This document shows, piece after piece, positions 16,331-25,244 of a stretch of 43,191 nt of DNA (its first letter is position 1; each line of letters starts with the position of its first letter). The DNA lies in NCBI GenBank assembly GCA_027488965.1, contig JAIYAO010000111.1:1-43191 (forward strand), read 5' to 3'. Below the pieces are notes generated by a model. It saw nothing but the letters and a program-made list of their open reading frames with translations. It was not told where the DNA came from and ran no database searches. A program made the translations under genes and the position numbers. This DNA comes from Alphaproteobacteria bacterium. Lineage in GTDB: Bacteria; Pseudomonadota; Alphaproteobacteria; Caulobacterales; Aquidulcibacteraceae.

Positions 16331-17548
16331 CTACGCTTCCATGCTCAGGATCAGGTTGCGCACGATGGGGTAGATCTGGCTGTCCCAGCGCTTGCCGCTG
16401 AACAGGCCGTAGTGGCCGACGCCCACCTGCATGTGATGCTTCTTCATGTAGGGCTTGAGGCCCGTGCAGAGATCATGTGCGGCCGCCGTCTGGCCCAGCG
16501 CGCAGACGTCGTCGCGTTCGCCCTCCACGGTGAGCAGCGCTGTGCGGCGGATTTTCGAGGGATCGACCGCTTCGCCACGGTGGGTGAGTTCGCCCTTCGC
16601 CAGCAGCGCTTCCTGGAACACGAGGCGCACCGTCTCGATGTAGAACTCCGCCGGCAGGTCGAGCACGGCGAAGTACTCGTCGTAGAAGGCCTTGATCCGT
16701 TCGGCCGTCTCGTGGTCGCCGTCGGCGAGCGCGTTGTAGAGGTTCTTGTGCGCTGTGACATGGCGCTCCATGTTCATCTGCATGAACGCGTTGAGCTGCA
16801 CGAATCCCGGATACACGCGCCGCCCCGCCCCGCGATAGCGCATCGGCACGGTGGCGATCAGGTTCTGCTCAAACCACGCGATGGGATGATCGAACGCCAG
16901 CGCATTCACCGTGGTGGGCGACTGGCGCACGTCGATGGGCCCGCCCATCAGCGTCATCGACAGCGGCTGGCACGGATGCTTCTGCGCCGTCATCAGCGCC
17001 ACCGCCGCCAGCACCTGCACGCACGGCTGGCACACCGCCACCACGTGCGCGCCCGGCCCCATGTGCTCCAGAAACTTCACCACGTGGTCGATGTAGTCGG
17101 CAAAGTGGAACGCGCCCGCCGTCACCGGCACGTCGCGCGCGTTGTGCCAATCGGTGATGTAGACGTCGTGGTCCTGCAGCATCGTCTCTGCGGTGTTGCG
17201 CAGCAGCGTGGAGAAATGGCCCGACAGCGGCGCCACCAGCAGCACCCGCGGCTGGGGCACATCCACCTCCTTGGCGAAGTGCAGCAGCGTGCCGAACGGC
17301 GTGACGAGGGCGGCCTCCTCCGTGACCGCCACGGACCGGCCCCCAGAGGCGACGCTGCCGATGGCGTAGTCCGGCCGCGTGTGCGTCAGCGCAAACCGCC
17401 CGAGCAGCTCCCACGACGCCGTCATCCGCCGCAGCAGCGCGTGCTCCGGCGCCCCGTTCACCCACCCGAACGCCGCCTGCGCCGCGCGCGCCATTGCCCG
17501 CAAAGGCAGCAGAAGGTCGGCCTGGGCCTGATAGGACTGGTACAGCAC
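16331..17548 (-). CDS. phaZ: Intracellular polyhydroxyalkanoate depolymerase
   Basis: A 405-residue protein of the intracellular PHB depolymerase family, which mobilises stored polyhydroxybutyrate granules. The family uses a cysteine nucleophile; here Cys173 in AVCQPCVQV fits the VCQP motif. The N-terminus LYQSYQAQADLLLPLRAMA and the C-terminal HHMQVGVGHYGLFSGKRW are characteristic, the latter carrying the active histidine. There is no signal peptide, consistent with action inside the cell. The start is GTG at 17548, supported by the conserved N-terminus. A small hairpin (17565-17579) lies about 17 bases upstream of the start. Confidence 0.94.
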   Translation of the reverse strand: MLYQSYQAQADLLLPLRAMARAAQAAFGWVNGAPEHALLRRMTASWELLGRFALTHTRPDYAIGSVASGGRSVAVTEEAALVTPFGTLLHFAKEVDVPQPRVLLVAPLSGHFSTLLRNTAETMLQDHDVYITDWHNARDVPVTAGAFHFADYIDHVVKFLEHMGPGAHVVAVCQPCVQVLAAVALMTAQKHPCQPLSMTLMGGPIDVRQSPTTVNALAFDHPIAWFEQNLIATVPMRYRGAGRRVYPGFVQLNAFMQMNMERHVTAHKNLYNALADGDHETAERIKAFYDEYFAVLDLPAEFYIETVRLVFQEALLAKGELTHRGEAVDPSKIRRTALLTVEGERDDVCALGQTAAAHDLCTGLKPYMKKHHMQVGVGHYGLFSGKRWDSQIYPIVRNLILSMEA

Positions 17549-17564
17549 GCCGTCGTCCGCCCCT

Positions 17565-17579
17565 TGGGTGTCACACCCA
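17565..17579. repeat. Short hairpin, possible remnant of the GGTGACACAC family
   Basis: TGGGTG and CACCCA arms surround a 3-base loop TCA. The centre GTGTCACAC resembles the half-site of the palindrome family. It lies just upstream of phaZ and would be in its 5' leader, where it could influence translation (inference). Membership of the family is uncertain. Confidence 0.4.
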
Positions 17580-17684
17580 CCATAGGACGTTTGACAGGAG
17601 GCCGCGAGCGTACGTCTTCTGTCGCAGCGTCAAAGGGGCCCGAAAGCGGCGCTGGGCCCTCGGGCGATGCAAAAAGAGGCGGGA

Positions 17685-18338
17685 ATGGCCATGGCGGCGG
17701 CGACGCTGACGATCGCGAGCAAGAACTACGGGTCCTGGTCGCTCCGGGGGTGGCTTCTGTGCCGGATGGCGGGGATCGCGTTCAAGGAGGTCGCCGTCTC
17801 GGCCGACGATGCGCGCGCGGAGCTGCTGCTGCTGTCGCCCTCCTTCCTCGTGCCGCGGCTGGAGACCGGGGAGGTAAAGGTGTGGGACACCCTCGCCATC
17901 GCGGAATACCTCGCCGAGACGCACCCCGAGGCCGGGCTGTTGCCCACAGAGCTGCGCGCCCGCGCCCACTGCCGCAGCATCTGCGGGGAGATGCACTCAG
18001 GCTTCGCCAACATGCGCGCGGCGATGCCCATGAACATCAAGGCGCGCCATCCCGGCTACAAGGTGTTCGCCGGCGCGCGGCCCGACATCGAGCGCATCTG
18101 CACCATCTGGCGCGAGTGCCTGGAAGAGTACGGCGGCCCCTGGCTGTTCGGCCACATGAGCATGGCCGACGCGATGTTCGCCCCCGTCGCCGCCCGCTTC
18201 ATCACCTACGACGTCCAGCTCGACCGCGTGTGCGACGCCTACTGCCGCACCATCGCCCGCTGGCCGCTGATGCAGGAATGGACGGAGGCTGCGCTCAAGG
18301 AGCCGGACGATCTGGAGGAGCTGGACGTGGAGTTTTGA
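17685..18338 (+). CDS. Glutathione S-transferase family protein
   Basis: A 217-residue GST. The N-terminal thioredoxin-like half has KNYGSWSLRGWLLCRMAG, where a serine or tyrosine activates glutathione, then FLVPRLETGEVKVWDTLAIAEYLAE containing the cis-proline and the Asp-Thr/Ser glutathione-binding pair. The C-terminal half is helical (PWLFGHMSMADAMFAPVAARF). It should conjugate glutathione to electrophiles or act as a reductase; the substrate is unknown. ATGs at 17667, 17685 and 17691 are possible. I chose 17685 because GAGGCGGG lies just upstream. Confidence 0.9.
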   Translation: MAMAAATLTIASKNYGSWSLRGWLLCRMAGIAFKEVAVSADDARAELLLLSPSFLVPRLETGEVKVWDTLAIAEYLAETHPEAGLLPTELRARAHCRSICGEMHSGFANMRAAMPMNIKARHPGYKVFAGARPDIERICTIWRECLEEYGGPWLFGHMSMADAMFAPVAARFITYDVQLDRVCDAYCRTIARWPLMQEWTEAALKEPDDLEELDVEF

Positions 18339-18356
18339 GGGGGGGGGCGCACGCAG

Positions 18357-18383
18357 GGTGCCACACACTGAGTGTGTGGCACC
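18357..18383. repeat. GGTGCCACACACT palindrome, copy 3
   Basis: Thirteen-base arms GGTGCCACACACT and AGTGTGTGGCACC flank a single central G, forming an exact hairpin. It differs from copy 2 by compensating changes (GCC/GGC in place of GAC/GTC), so the pairing is kept. It lies between the convergent GST and small-protein genes and could end transcription from either side. Confidence 0.85.
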
Positions 18384-18416
18384 GGCTTGGGCCGGGAAAT
18401 GATGACTGTCACCGTT

Positions 18417-18812
18417 TCAACGAGCGTTTGGGTACCGCGAGTGGGAAAGCATGCGTTTGGCAAGCGCCTGCACCGGACCACATCCACCCTGCGACCATCC
18501 CTTCTTCGACTGCTCTACATCCGTCAGAGCAACTCCAAGGGTAACTGTAAAGTCTAAACACGCACGATCATTCGCGAGACCGCTCAACAAACACGTCTGA
18601 AACATGCAAGTTGAGATGTTGTCGACGTCCCCACGCATGCAGTTGTTGAACAGCGCGTAGTGGGCGGGATTTCTTTGCCGCAACTCAACGACCCGATCCC
18701 AAGCACTTGCCGCCCGCCGGGCTGCCTGATCACAGGCACTCTGTGCGAAAGATGGTTGCGAAATCGTCAGCGCCCCCAATGTGACCATCACACTAACCGC
18801 CCCTCTAAGCAT
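18417..18812 (-). CDS. Small secreted cysteine-containing protein, unknown function
   Basis: A 131-residue protein that I do not recognise. It starts MLRGAVSVMVTLGALTISQPSFAQS, a Sec signal peptide with a likely cut after Ala23. The mature part is about 108 residues and has six cysteines (including STCMFQTCLLSG), enough for three disulfides, so it is probably periplasmic or secreted. The ATG at 18812 has GGAGG six bases upstream; a GTG two codons earlier would touch that site. Base composition is clearly lower in G+C than the neighbours (28 of 60 bases in 18541-18600), and codon use follows, suggesting recent acquisition. It is flanked by palindromic repeats. Confidence 0.7.
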   Translation of the reverse strand: MLRGAVSVMVTLGALTISQPSFAQSACDQAARRAASAWDRVVELRQRNPAHYALFNNCMRGDVDNISTCMFQTCLLSGLANDRACLDFTVTLGVALTDVEQSKKGWSQGGCGPVQALAKRMLSHSRYPNAR

Positions 18813-18910
18813 CTTCACCCTCCAGAACGGACTACGGGCGAACAGTCTATCGTAGAGGATGTTCGTTGCAACGTTGGGTTCCGTGAAGAGTTTGCGACCT
18901 GAGGGTGGGT

Positions 18911-18941
<31 letters not shown>

Positions 18942-18944
18942 CAG

Positions 18945-18973
18945 GGTGACTCGCGCGGTCTTTGTGTGTCACC
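18945..18973. repeat. Degenerate GGTGAC...GTCACC palindrome, copy 4
   Basis: The outer arms GGTGAC and GTCACC are kept, and the right half TGTGTGTCACC matches the family, but the left inner arm has decayed. It lies between the AG tract and the GH13 start codon. Confidence 0.55.
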
Positions 18974-18981
18974 ATTCTTCA

Positions 18982-20616
18982 ATGACTCATCCCCCCCGCG
19001 CCGACTGGTGGAAACGCGCCGTCGTTTACCAGATCTACCCCAAATCCTTCCGCGACGTGACCGGCGACGGCGTCGGCGACATCCGCGGGATCACCGACCG
19101 GCTGCCCTACCTGGCCGATCTCGGCGTGGGCGTGCTTTGGCTTTCGCCCATCTTCGCCTCGCCGATGATCGACAACGGCTACGACACCTCGGACTACACG
19201 AGCGTCAACCCGCTGTTCGGCACGATGGACGACGCTGACGAGCTGATCGCGGAAGCGAAGAAGCGCGGCATCCGCATCCTGCTCGACATCGCGCTCAACC
19301 ACACGTCGACGGCCCATCCCTGGTTCCAGAACGCGCTGGCCGGCGGCGACAAGCGCGACTGGTACTGGTGGCGCGACGGGCGCTGCGGCGCCGCGCCCAA
19401 CAACTGGCGCTCGATCTTCGGCGGCCCGTCGTGGACGAAGCCGGACGGCGACGACCAGTTCTACCTCCACCTGTTCGACAAATCCCAGGCGGACCTAAAC
19501 TGGGAAAGCCCGGCGGTGCGCGCAGCGATCCACGAGTCCATGCGCTTCTGGCTCGACCGCGGCGTCGGCGGCTTCCGGCTCGACGTGGTGACAGTGATCT
19601 CGAAAGAGCCGGACCTGCGCGACGTGGCCGACCCACGCCCCGCCCCCCTCTACCGCCACATCGCCGGCGGGCCCCGCCTGCACGAATTCCTCCGCGAGAT
19701 GCGCCGCGAGGTGTTTGCCCACTACGACTGCGTCGCCATCGGGGAGGCGCCCGGCGTCGATCCCGCGCGCGCGGCCAAGCTCGTCGATCCCGCTGACCCG
19801 ATGCTGGACATGATCTACCATTTCGACCTCGTGGCCATGAACCCCGTCACCGGCGGGGACTGGGACCGGCGCCCGTTCAAGAAGATCTTCACCGACTGGG
19901 ACCGCGGCATCGGCGCCGACGGCTGGAACAGCGTCGTGGTCTCGAACCACGATCTCGGCCGCATCGTCTCGCGCTTCGGCGACGAGGGCCGGTACTGGAA
20001 GGAGAGCGCGAAGGCGCTGCTCACGCTGGTGCTGACGCAACGGGCCACGCCGTTCGTGTACCAGGGCGACGAGCTGGGCATGACCAACTGCCCGTTTACG
20101 TCCTACGACGATCTCGACGACGTCTGGGCCAAGACCACCTACCGCCTCAAGCGCGAAGCCGGCGCCGACCACGACGCCGCCTTCGCCGCAGCCCTCGCCA
20201 TGACCCGCGATCACGCGCGCACACCGTTCCAGTGGAACGACGGCGCGCACTCAGGCTTCTCGGACGTGAAACCCTGGCTGCCGGTGAACCCGAACCATGC
20301 AACGCTCAACGCCGCAGCGCAGGCGGGCGACCCCGACAGCATCCTCGCCTTCACGAAAGCGCTGATCGCCCTGCGCAAGAGCGACCCGCTCTGGATCTTC
20401 GGCGCGTTCGAGGACCTGGCGCCCGATGACCGCGACGTGTTCATCTACACGCGCACCTTCGAGGGACGCACCGCGACGGTGGCGCTCAACCTGCGCGGCG
20501 CCGACGCGCGCGTGACGCTACCCGACGATTCGGTGATGTTATCCAACTACGCGGGGCCGTTCGCGCATGATGCGCTGCGACCGTGGGAGGCGCGGGTGCA
20601 TGAAGCATCTCACTGA
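18982..20616 (+). CDS. GH13 alpha-glucosidase / oligo-1,6-glucosidase
   Basis: A 544-residue cytosolic glucosidase with the GH13 TIM barrel. It starts WWKRAVVYQIYPKSF; region I is DIALNHTS. The nucleophile is Asp201 in GGFRLDVVTVI, the acid/base Glu255 in VAIGEAP, and the third acid Asp324 in VSNHDLGR. In related enzymes a valine just after the nucleophile goes with alpha-1,6 preference and a threonine with alpha-1,4; here it is valine, which hints at an isomaltase-like activity (inference). No signal peptide is seen, so it would act on imported oligosaccharides. The ATG at 18982 lacks a clear ribosome-binding site. No sugar transporter or regulator gene is adjacent. Confidence 0.93.
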   Translation: MTHPPRADWWKRAVVYQIYPKSFRDVTGDGVGDIRGITDRLPYLADLGVGVLWLSPIFASPMIDNGYDTSDYTSVNPLFGTMDDADELIAEAKKRGIRILLDIALNHTSTAHPWFQNALAGGDKRDWYWWRDGRCGAAPNNWRSIFGGPSWTKPDGDDQFYLHLFDKSQADLNWESPAVRAAIHESMRFWLDRGVGGFRLDVVTVISKEPDLRDVADPRPAPLYRHIAGGPRLHEFLREMRREVFAHYDCVAIGEAPGVDPARAAKLVDPADPMLDMIYHFDLVAMNPVTGGDWDRRPFKKIFTDWDRGIGADGWNSVVVSNHDLGRIVSRFGDEGRYWKESAKALLTLVLTQRATPFVYQGDELGMTNCPFTSYDDLDDVWAKTTYRLKREAGADHDAAFAAALAMTRDHARTPFQWNDGAHSGFSDVKPWLPVNPNHATLNAAAQAGDPDSILAFTKALIALRKSDPLWIFGAFEDLAPDDRDVFIYTRTFEGRTATVALNLRGADARVTLPDDSVMLSNYAGPFAHDALRPWEARVHEASH

Positions 20617-20618
20617 TC

Positions 20619-20706
20619 GTAGGGTGCATTAGGCCGAAGGCCGTAATGCACCTCGTTCGTTCAGCGCCTCACGGTGCATTACGCGCCTTGCGCTAATGCA
20701 CCCTAC
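20619..20706. repeat. Paired inverted REP-like element (GTAGGGTGCATTA)
   Basis: Two hairpins, 20619-20652 and 20673-20706, are arranged head to head. The outer ends GTAGGGTGCATTA and TAATGCACCCTAC are complementary, and each half also folds on itself (GGTGCATTA with TAATGCACC). This matches the layout of bacterial interspersed mosaic elements made of two REP units. It occupies nearly the whole gap between the convergent GH13 and mnmA genes. Confidence 0.85.
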
Positions 20707-20716
20707 AAAACACCCT

Positions 20717-21910
20717 CTACGAACCCGTCCGCGCAATCCATCCCCCGCCCAGCACGCGGGCCGGCGCATCCGCATCGTAGAACACCGCCGCCTGCCCCGG
20801 CGCCACGCCCTCTTCTGCCGCATCGAGATCGACGAACCAGCCCGCCCGCGTATCGAGCGTGCCCGGCACGGGCGGGCGCGTGGAGCGCACGCGCACCAGC
20901 ACGCGGCGGCCGTGGAGGTCATCCTCACGGTCGAGCGTCTCCCCGATCCAGTTCACCTCGCGCAGCGCAAACCGCTTCACCGCCAGCGCCTCGCGCGGGC
21001 CGACGATCACGCGCCGGTTCTCCGCATCCAGCTTCACCACGAACAGCGGCTCGCCGGTCGCGACGCCAAGCCCCCGCCGCTGGCCGACTGTGAAATGGAT
21101 CACGCCGTCATGGCGGCCCATCACGCGGCCATCCACGTGGACGATGTCGCCGGGATCGATGGCGCCGGGGCGCAGTTTGGCGACGACATCGGCATACTTG
21201 CCGCTCGGCACGAAGCAGATGTCCTGGCTGTCCGGCTTGTCGGCCACTTCGAGGCCAAACTCTGCGGCCAGCGCGCGCGTATCGCTCTTCGGCATCCCGC
21301 CCAGCGGAAAACGCAGGTAGTCGAGCTGCGCGCGGGTGGTGGCGAACAGGAAGTAGCTCTGGTCGCGTGCGGGATCGTGCGCGCGGTGCAGCTCCGGCCC
21401 CGCAGGCCCCATCACGCGCTGGACATAATGCCCGGTCGCCATGCAGTCCGCGCCGAGATCGCGCGCCAGCGCGAGCAGGTCCTTGAACTTGACGTTCTGG
21501 TTGCACTTCACGCATGGGATCGGCGTCTCGCCGGCGAGGTAGCTGTCGGCGAAATCGTCCATCACCGCGTCGCGGAAGCGGCTTTCGTAGTCGAGCACGT
21601 AGTGCGGAATGCCGAGCCTGTCGGCCACGCGGCGCGCATCGTGGATGTCCTGCCCCGCGCAGCATGCGCCCGGCTTGTTCACCGCCGCGCCGTGATCGTA
21701 GAGCTGCAGCGTCACGCCGATCACGTCGTAGCCGTCGCGCTTCAGCAGCGCGGCGACGACCGAGGAATCGACCCCGCCGGACATGGCGGCCACCACGCGG
21801 GTTTCCCCCGGCGGCTTGGCGAAGCCCAACGAGTTGAGGGCCAATGAGTTGAGGGAGAGGGAATTGAGGGTGGGCGCGCCGGTGGGCGCGGGAGTGTCGT
21901 GCAGGGTCAT
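20717..21910 (-). CDS. mnmA: tRNA-specific 2-thiouridylase
   Basis: A 397-residue enzyme that thiolates U34 of tRNA-Lys, -Glu and -Gln. It has the PP-loop [10 protein letters not shown] (41-50), the family Cys-Cys segment [17 protein letters not shown], the catalytic cysteine in PCVKCN, and the second active cysteine in [22 protein letters not shown] begins the C-terminal domains. An odd feature is a triple Leu-Asn-Ser-Leu repeat at residues 15-28, encoded by three 15-base units in the poorly conserved N-terminal extension. Its ATG at 21910 heads the frame and there is no better later start before the PP-loop. Confidence 0.96.
   Translation of the reverse strand: MTLHDTPAPTGAPTLNSLSLNSLALNSLGFAKPPGETRVVAAMSGGVDSSVVAALLKRDGYDVIGVTLQLYDHGAAVNKPGACCAGQDIHDARRVADRLGIPHYVLDYESRFRDAVMDDFADSYLAGETPIPCVKCNQNVKFKDLLALARDLGADCMATGHYVQRVMGPAGPELHRAHDPARDQSYFLFATTRAQLDYLRFPLGGMPKSDTRALAAEFGLEVADKPDSQDICFVPSGKYADVVAKLRPGAIDPGDIVHVDGRVMGRHDGVIHFTVGQRRGLGVATGEPLFVVKLDAENRRVIVGPREALAVKRFALREVNWIGETLDREDDLHGRRVLVRVRSTRPPVPGTLDTRAGWFVDLDAAEEGVAPGQAAVFYDADAPARVLGGGWIARTGS
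21824..21868 (-). repeat. Three tandem 15-base units inside mnmA
   Basis: Three near-identical 15-base units encode [10 protein letters not shown] and LNSLG. They lie ahead of the first conserved motif of MnmA, so copy-number changes would leave the reading frame and the catalytic domain intact. Confidence 0.8.
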
Positions 21911-21974
21911 GGCCTTCCTCCCACCGGGGTCAAGGCCCGGCGCGATGGCGCGTTCGATACCTCAGCGCCCCGCG

Positions 21975-22892
21975 TCAGTCGAGAAAGTTCACCAGCGACA
22001 GGTCCTTGATCTGGGAAAACACGCTGGCCGCCGCCTGATACTGCGTCTGCGCCGCCGAAAGCCGCATGGCCACCTCCGCGAGGTCGGACTCGGCCACCTT
22101 CGCCAGATGGCTGGAGAGCAGGTCGGCGTGGGCGGTGAGGCGGGTGACCGTGCGCTCGAGGTTCTTCTGCGTGTTGCCGTTGATCCCCTGCGCCTCCAGC
22201 ACCTGCCGGTGGCCGCCGTCCAGGGTGGTGGCGATGTCGTTGAGCGCATTGCGCTGGGCGCCTGTGATCGGCGTGTCCACGCCGGCCTGCAGGAAGGCGT
22301 AGAGATCGCGGAAGGCGTGATAGAGCTGGCTCGACGCCGCCGACGCCTTCGGCGCCACTTCGAACACAGCGCCGGCGCCGAGATCGATGGTGGCCGTCCG
22401 CGTGGACTCCGCAAACAGCGTCCCCGCGTCCAGCTCGCCGGCCAGATCGTTGAGGTTGCTGGCCTGCACGGGCGCTGCGTCGCGCCGGTCGCCCGAGAAC
22501 AGCGGTATGCCCTCGTAGGTGGTGTTGAGCGCCTCGGTGGCCTGGCGGAACGCCGCCTCCAGCTGCGCCGACAGGAAGCTCGCGTCGCCGGAGGACAGCG
22601 CGGTGAAGATGTCCTGCTTCAGTTGCGCCGCCGACGCCGCCGCCTGCTGCAGCGCCACATCCTGGATGTCGAGACGGGCGGCGATCCGCCCGGCGGCGTC
22701 GACGCGCGCCGTGCTCTGGGCGATGGCGGCGCGCGCGCTGACGATGCGCCCGGCCTCCTGGCCGTAGCCCTTCAGGTCCGCGGCCTTGTTGCCGGACGCC
22801 GTCTGCCGCTGCAGGTCGTACAGCTCCGCATTGATGCGCGCGAGATCGGTCCGCGCCTGGTTGGCGACGAGAAAGGACGGGATCGGCTTCAT
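21975..22892 (-). CDS. flgL: Flagellar hook-filament junction protein FlgL
   Basis: A 305-residue flagellin-like protein (HAP3) that joins hook and filament. The N-terminal helix has ARINAELYDLQRQTASGNKAADLKGYGQEAGRIVSARAA, where ASGNKAADLKGYG is the flagellin-type turn. The C-terminal helix reads LAEVAMRLSAAQTQYQAAASVFSQIKDLSLVNFLD, the export and assembly region. It follows flgK by 11 bases on the same strand, so the pair forms one operon. By its place behind the sigma-54 promoter at 25207-25221 it should be made late in assembly. Confidence 0.93.
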   Translation of the reverse strand: MKPIPSFLVANQARTDLARINAELYDLQRQTASGNKAADLKGYGQEAGRIVSARAAIAQSTARVDAAGRIAARLDIQDVALQQAAASAAQLKQDIFTALSSGDASFLSAQLEAAFRQATEALNTTYEGIPLFSGDRRDAAPVQASNLNDLAGELDAGTLFAESTRTATIDLGAGAVFEVAPKASAASSQLYHAFRDLYAFLQAGVDTPITGAQRNALNDIATTLDGGHRQVLEAQGINGNTQKNLERTVTRLTAHADLLSSHLAKVAESDLAEVAMRLSAAQTQYQAAASVFSQIKDLSLVNFLD

Positions 22893-22903
22893 GGGTCAGC
22901 GCC

Positions 22904-25024
22904 TCATGCCATGTTGACCAGGATATCGAACATCTCGCGTGCAGCCTGGATCACACGCGATGCAGCCGCATACGACTGCTGGAACTGGGTCATCTTCACG
23001 AGCTCGTCGTCGAGGCTGACGCCTTCGGTCTGCGACCGCCGCTCCGTCGCCGCCGCGAACACCGCTTCAGCGCCCGTCTGGGCCTTGGCGGCCTGTTCGG
23101 CGGCGCGCCCTGCCTCGCCGGCGATGCGCGAGGCGTAGAGCGACAGCGTCGTGGTCTGTGCGGACAGGTTGCCGGCGGCAAGGAAGCTGCGTGCCGTGTC
23201 GCGGGCCGCGGCCAGCGCCTGCGCGCCCCGGGTGTCGCCCGCCTCCACGATGCGCGCGCCGATGGCGGCCCCGAGATCCGGCTTGCCGACGCCGAGCTTC
23301 GCAGGCGAGGCTGTGATCGCGCTGTTGACGGCAAGGCCCAGCGCGCGCGTAGCGGTGGCGGTGCGCGCCAGGCCGAACAGCTCGGACACCGACACGTCGG
23401 TGGCGCCGCGCGCCGTGGAATCGGCGGTGATGTCCACCGTGTAGCCCGCCCGCGGCGTCAGCGTCAGGCGGCCGTTGGCGTCGAAGGCGGCGGTGGCGTA
23501 CTGGCCGATCCCGGTGGTGGCATCGTTGAGGGCCGCGAGATAGTTGGTCCACGTCGTGCCGGCGGCGACGACGCTGGGCGCAGCGATCACCCGGCCGTTG
23601 GCGTCGGTGATCTCGAAATCGAGCGCGCCGCCCGTCACGAGGCCGTGCAGGTCCGCCGCCGCCACGCCCGCCTCGTAGAACACCGGCGCCGGCGCGCGCA
23701 CGAGATCGTTGAGGCCGAAGAAGTGCGCGAACGTGCGGCCCGCGCGCGCGCTTTCGTCGCCCGCCACATCGCCCAGCACGAGGCCCGCGCCGCCCGACAC
23801 CGTCAGCACCCCGTTCACGAAGCTGGCGGCGCCCTGCGCCGGCGCCAGCTGCAGCACTTCGTTGAGACGCGTGGCGAGGTTGCCCACGGAATCGGTGAAG
23901 CTGCGCGTATCGGCGGGGTTTTCGGTGACGATCTGGTCGTTGTCGAAATCGATGGTGATGCGGCGCACCAACGCGCCGCCGCCGTCGACGACGCCGATGA
24001 CCGCTGCGCCCGAGAAGTTCAGCGAGTCCGTCGCCAGCAACCCTGTCTGGCGCCCTGTCAGCGTGGAGGCGGGCGGCGCGCCGGCGGTGGTGGCGTGCAC
24101 GGCGTTGAGGGCGTCGGCCGTGACGGCCGCGAGGTTGGCCAGCGCATCGCCCAGCTGCGGCAGGTCGACGTCGCGCGCGGCGATCAGCCCGGCGATCTTG
24201 CCGTTGCCGACAGCGGGATCGAACTGCGCCTCGGTGGGCAGGCCCGCATTGATCGTGATCGACCCCGGCACGCCGTAGGCGCTGGCGGTGTTGTCGTAGG
24301 AAAGACGCGCCGCGGCCGTGCCGACGAGCAGCGCGCCGTTGTTGGTGCGCAGCTCCACCACGCCGTTCGGCTGCGGCGTGCTGCGCACGTCGATCAGCGC
24401 CGACAGCCGGTCGATCAGCTGGTCACGCGCGTTCTCCACGGTGGTGGAATCCCCGCCCCCCTGGCGCGTGAGACCCACCTCCGCATTGAGCGCAGCAATC
24501 CGCCCGAGCAGGCCGTCGGCCTCCGTCACCGCCTCGCCCAGGCGCTGGTCGGCCTCCAGCCGCAGGGCCTCGATGGATTGCGCGGTGCGCGAGAACTCGT
24601 TGAGCAGATCGCCGATCGCGGCGACCGCGGCGTTGCGCGAGACGCTGGAGGTGGGATCCTGCGCGATGGTGAGGAAGGCGCTGAACACGTCGTCGATGGC
24701 CGTGAACAGGGTCTGGGCGCCGTTGGGATCGCCGAAGGCGAGCTGCGCGCGGTCCAGCAATTCGGCGCGCGCCGAGACGGCGCCCTGCGTGGCCGCCGAG
24801 GTGCGTTGCGCCTCCGCGAGAAAGCGGTCTGCAGCGCGGGTGATGGCCTCCACGTTCACGCCCGCGCCCGCGCCGGCGATCACCTGCGGGCTGAACTGCG
24901 GGCTGGCGCGCACGTAGCCGGGCGTGTTGGCGTTGGCGATGTTCTGCGACACCACCGTGAGTGCGGCCTGACTGGCCTGCAACCCCGTCAGCGCATTGCC
25001 GAAGATGGACCCGATACCTGACAT
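22904..25024 (-). CDS. flgK: Flagellar hook-associated protein FlgK
   Basis: A 706-residue HAP1. It begins MSGIGSIFGNALTGLQASQAAL with SQNIANANTPGYVRA, the rod/hook/HAP N-terminal motif. It ends in the matching C-terminal helix (TQFQQSYAAASRVIQAAREMFDIL). The variable middle is Ala/Gly-rich, as usual. FlgK caps the finished hook and anchors the junction. The ATG at 25024 has GGGAGG at good distance; the frame stays open upstream to 25612, but that part is antisense to the fliK leader and gene and is unlike FlgK. The leader from the predicted sigma-54 start would be about 170 bases and contains an ftr-like dyad. Confidence 0.95.
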   Translation of the reverse strand: MSGIGSIFGNALTGLQASQAALTVVSQNIANANTPGYVRASPQFSPQVIAGAGAGVNVEAITRAADRFLAEAQRTSAATQGAVSARAELLDRAQLAFGDPNGAQTLFTAIDDVFSAFLTIAQDPTSSVSRNAAVAAIGDLLNEFSRTAQSIEALRLEADQRLGEAVTEADGLLGRIAALNAEVGLTRQGGGDSTTVENARDQLIDRLSALIDVRSTPQPNGVVELRTNNGALLVGTAAARLSYDNTASAYGVPGSITINAGLPTEAQFDPAVGNGKIAGLIAARDVDLPQLGDALANLAAVTADALNAVHATTAGAPPASTLTGRQTGLLATDSLNFSGAAVIGVVDGGGALVRRITIDFDNDQIVTENPADTRSFTDSVGNLATRLNEVLQLAPAQGAASFVNGVLTVSGGAGLVLGDVAGDESARAGRTFAHFFGLNDLVRAPAPVFYEAGVAAADLHGLVTGGALDFEITDANGRVIAAPSVVAAGTTWTNYLAALNDATTGIGQYATAAFDANGRLTLTPRAGYTVDITADSTARGATDVSVSELFGLARTATATRALGLAVNSAITASPAKLGVGKPDLGAAIGARIVEAGDTRGAQALAAARDTARSFLAAGNLSAQTTTLSLYASRIAGEAGRAAEQAAKAQTGAEAVFAAATERRSQTEGVSLDDELVKMTQFQQSYAAASRVIQAAREMFDILVNMA

Positions 25025-25061
25025 GCCACGCCTCCCGGTCGGCAAACTTGACCGCCACACC

Positions 25062-25074
25062 GGCAATTTGTGCC
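25062..25074. promoter_or_regulatory. ftr-like dyad in the flgK leader (possible FlbD site)
   Basis: GGCAATTTGTGCC, inside the larger dyad CCGGCA-N5-TGCCGG (25060-25076). It shares the core GGCAATT-N2-TGCC with dyads upstream of fliK and fliF. In Caulobacter, FlbD binds ftr elements with a similar CGGCAA core near flagellar promoters. FlbD binding here is an inference. Confidence 0.6.
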
Positions 25075-25206
25075 GGGCGCGGCGGTGAGGACCACGGCGC
25101 CCGCAGACTGCCGGAAGCACGTCAAAGCCCTTGGCCGACAAGACTTCCATCGCAGCGATCGCGCCGGCGCAGCTGCACCGGCCGTCACGCCGCGAGGAGA
25201 GACATC

Positions 25207-25221
25207 GCAAGCATGGGGCCA
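25207..25221 (-). promoter_or_regulatory. Sigma-54 promoter for flgK-flgL
   Basis: Read on the minus strand, TGGCCC-CATGC-TTGC fits TGGCNC-N5-TTGC exactly, with the -24 GG and -12 GC at the required 10-base spacing. Transcription should start near 25195 and run into flgK. Dyads at 25245-25278 lie just upstream as candidate enhancers. Confidence 0.8.
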
Positions 25222-25244
25222 CGGCGCGCGCGCGGCGCACAGGC

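Noticed and set aside
25110-25135. Alternative sigma-54-like element (GG-N10-GC) nearer to flgK on the minus strand
   Set aside because: Apart from the two dinucleotides it matches poorly, while 25207-25221 fits the full consensus.
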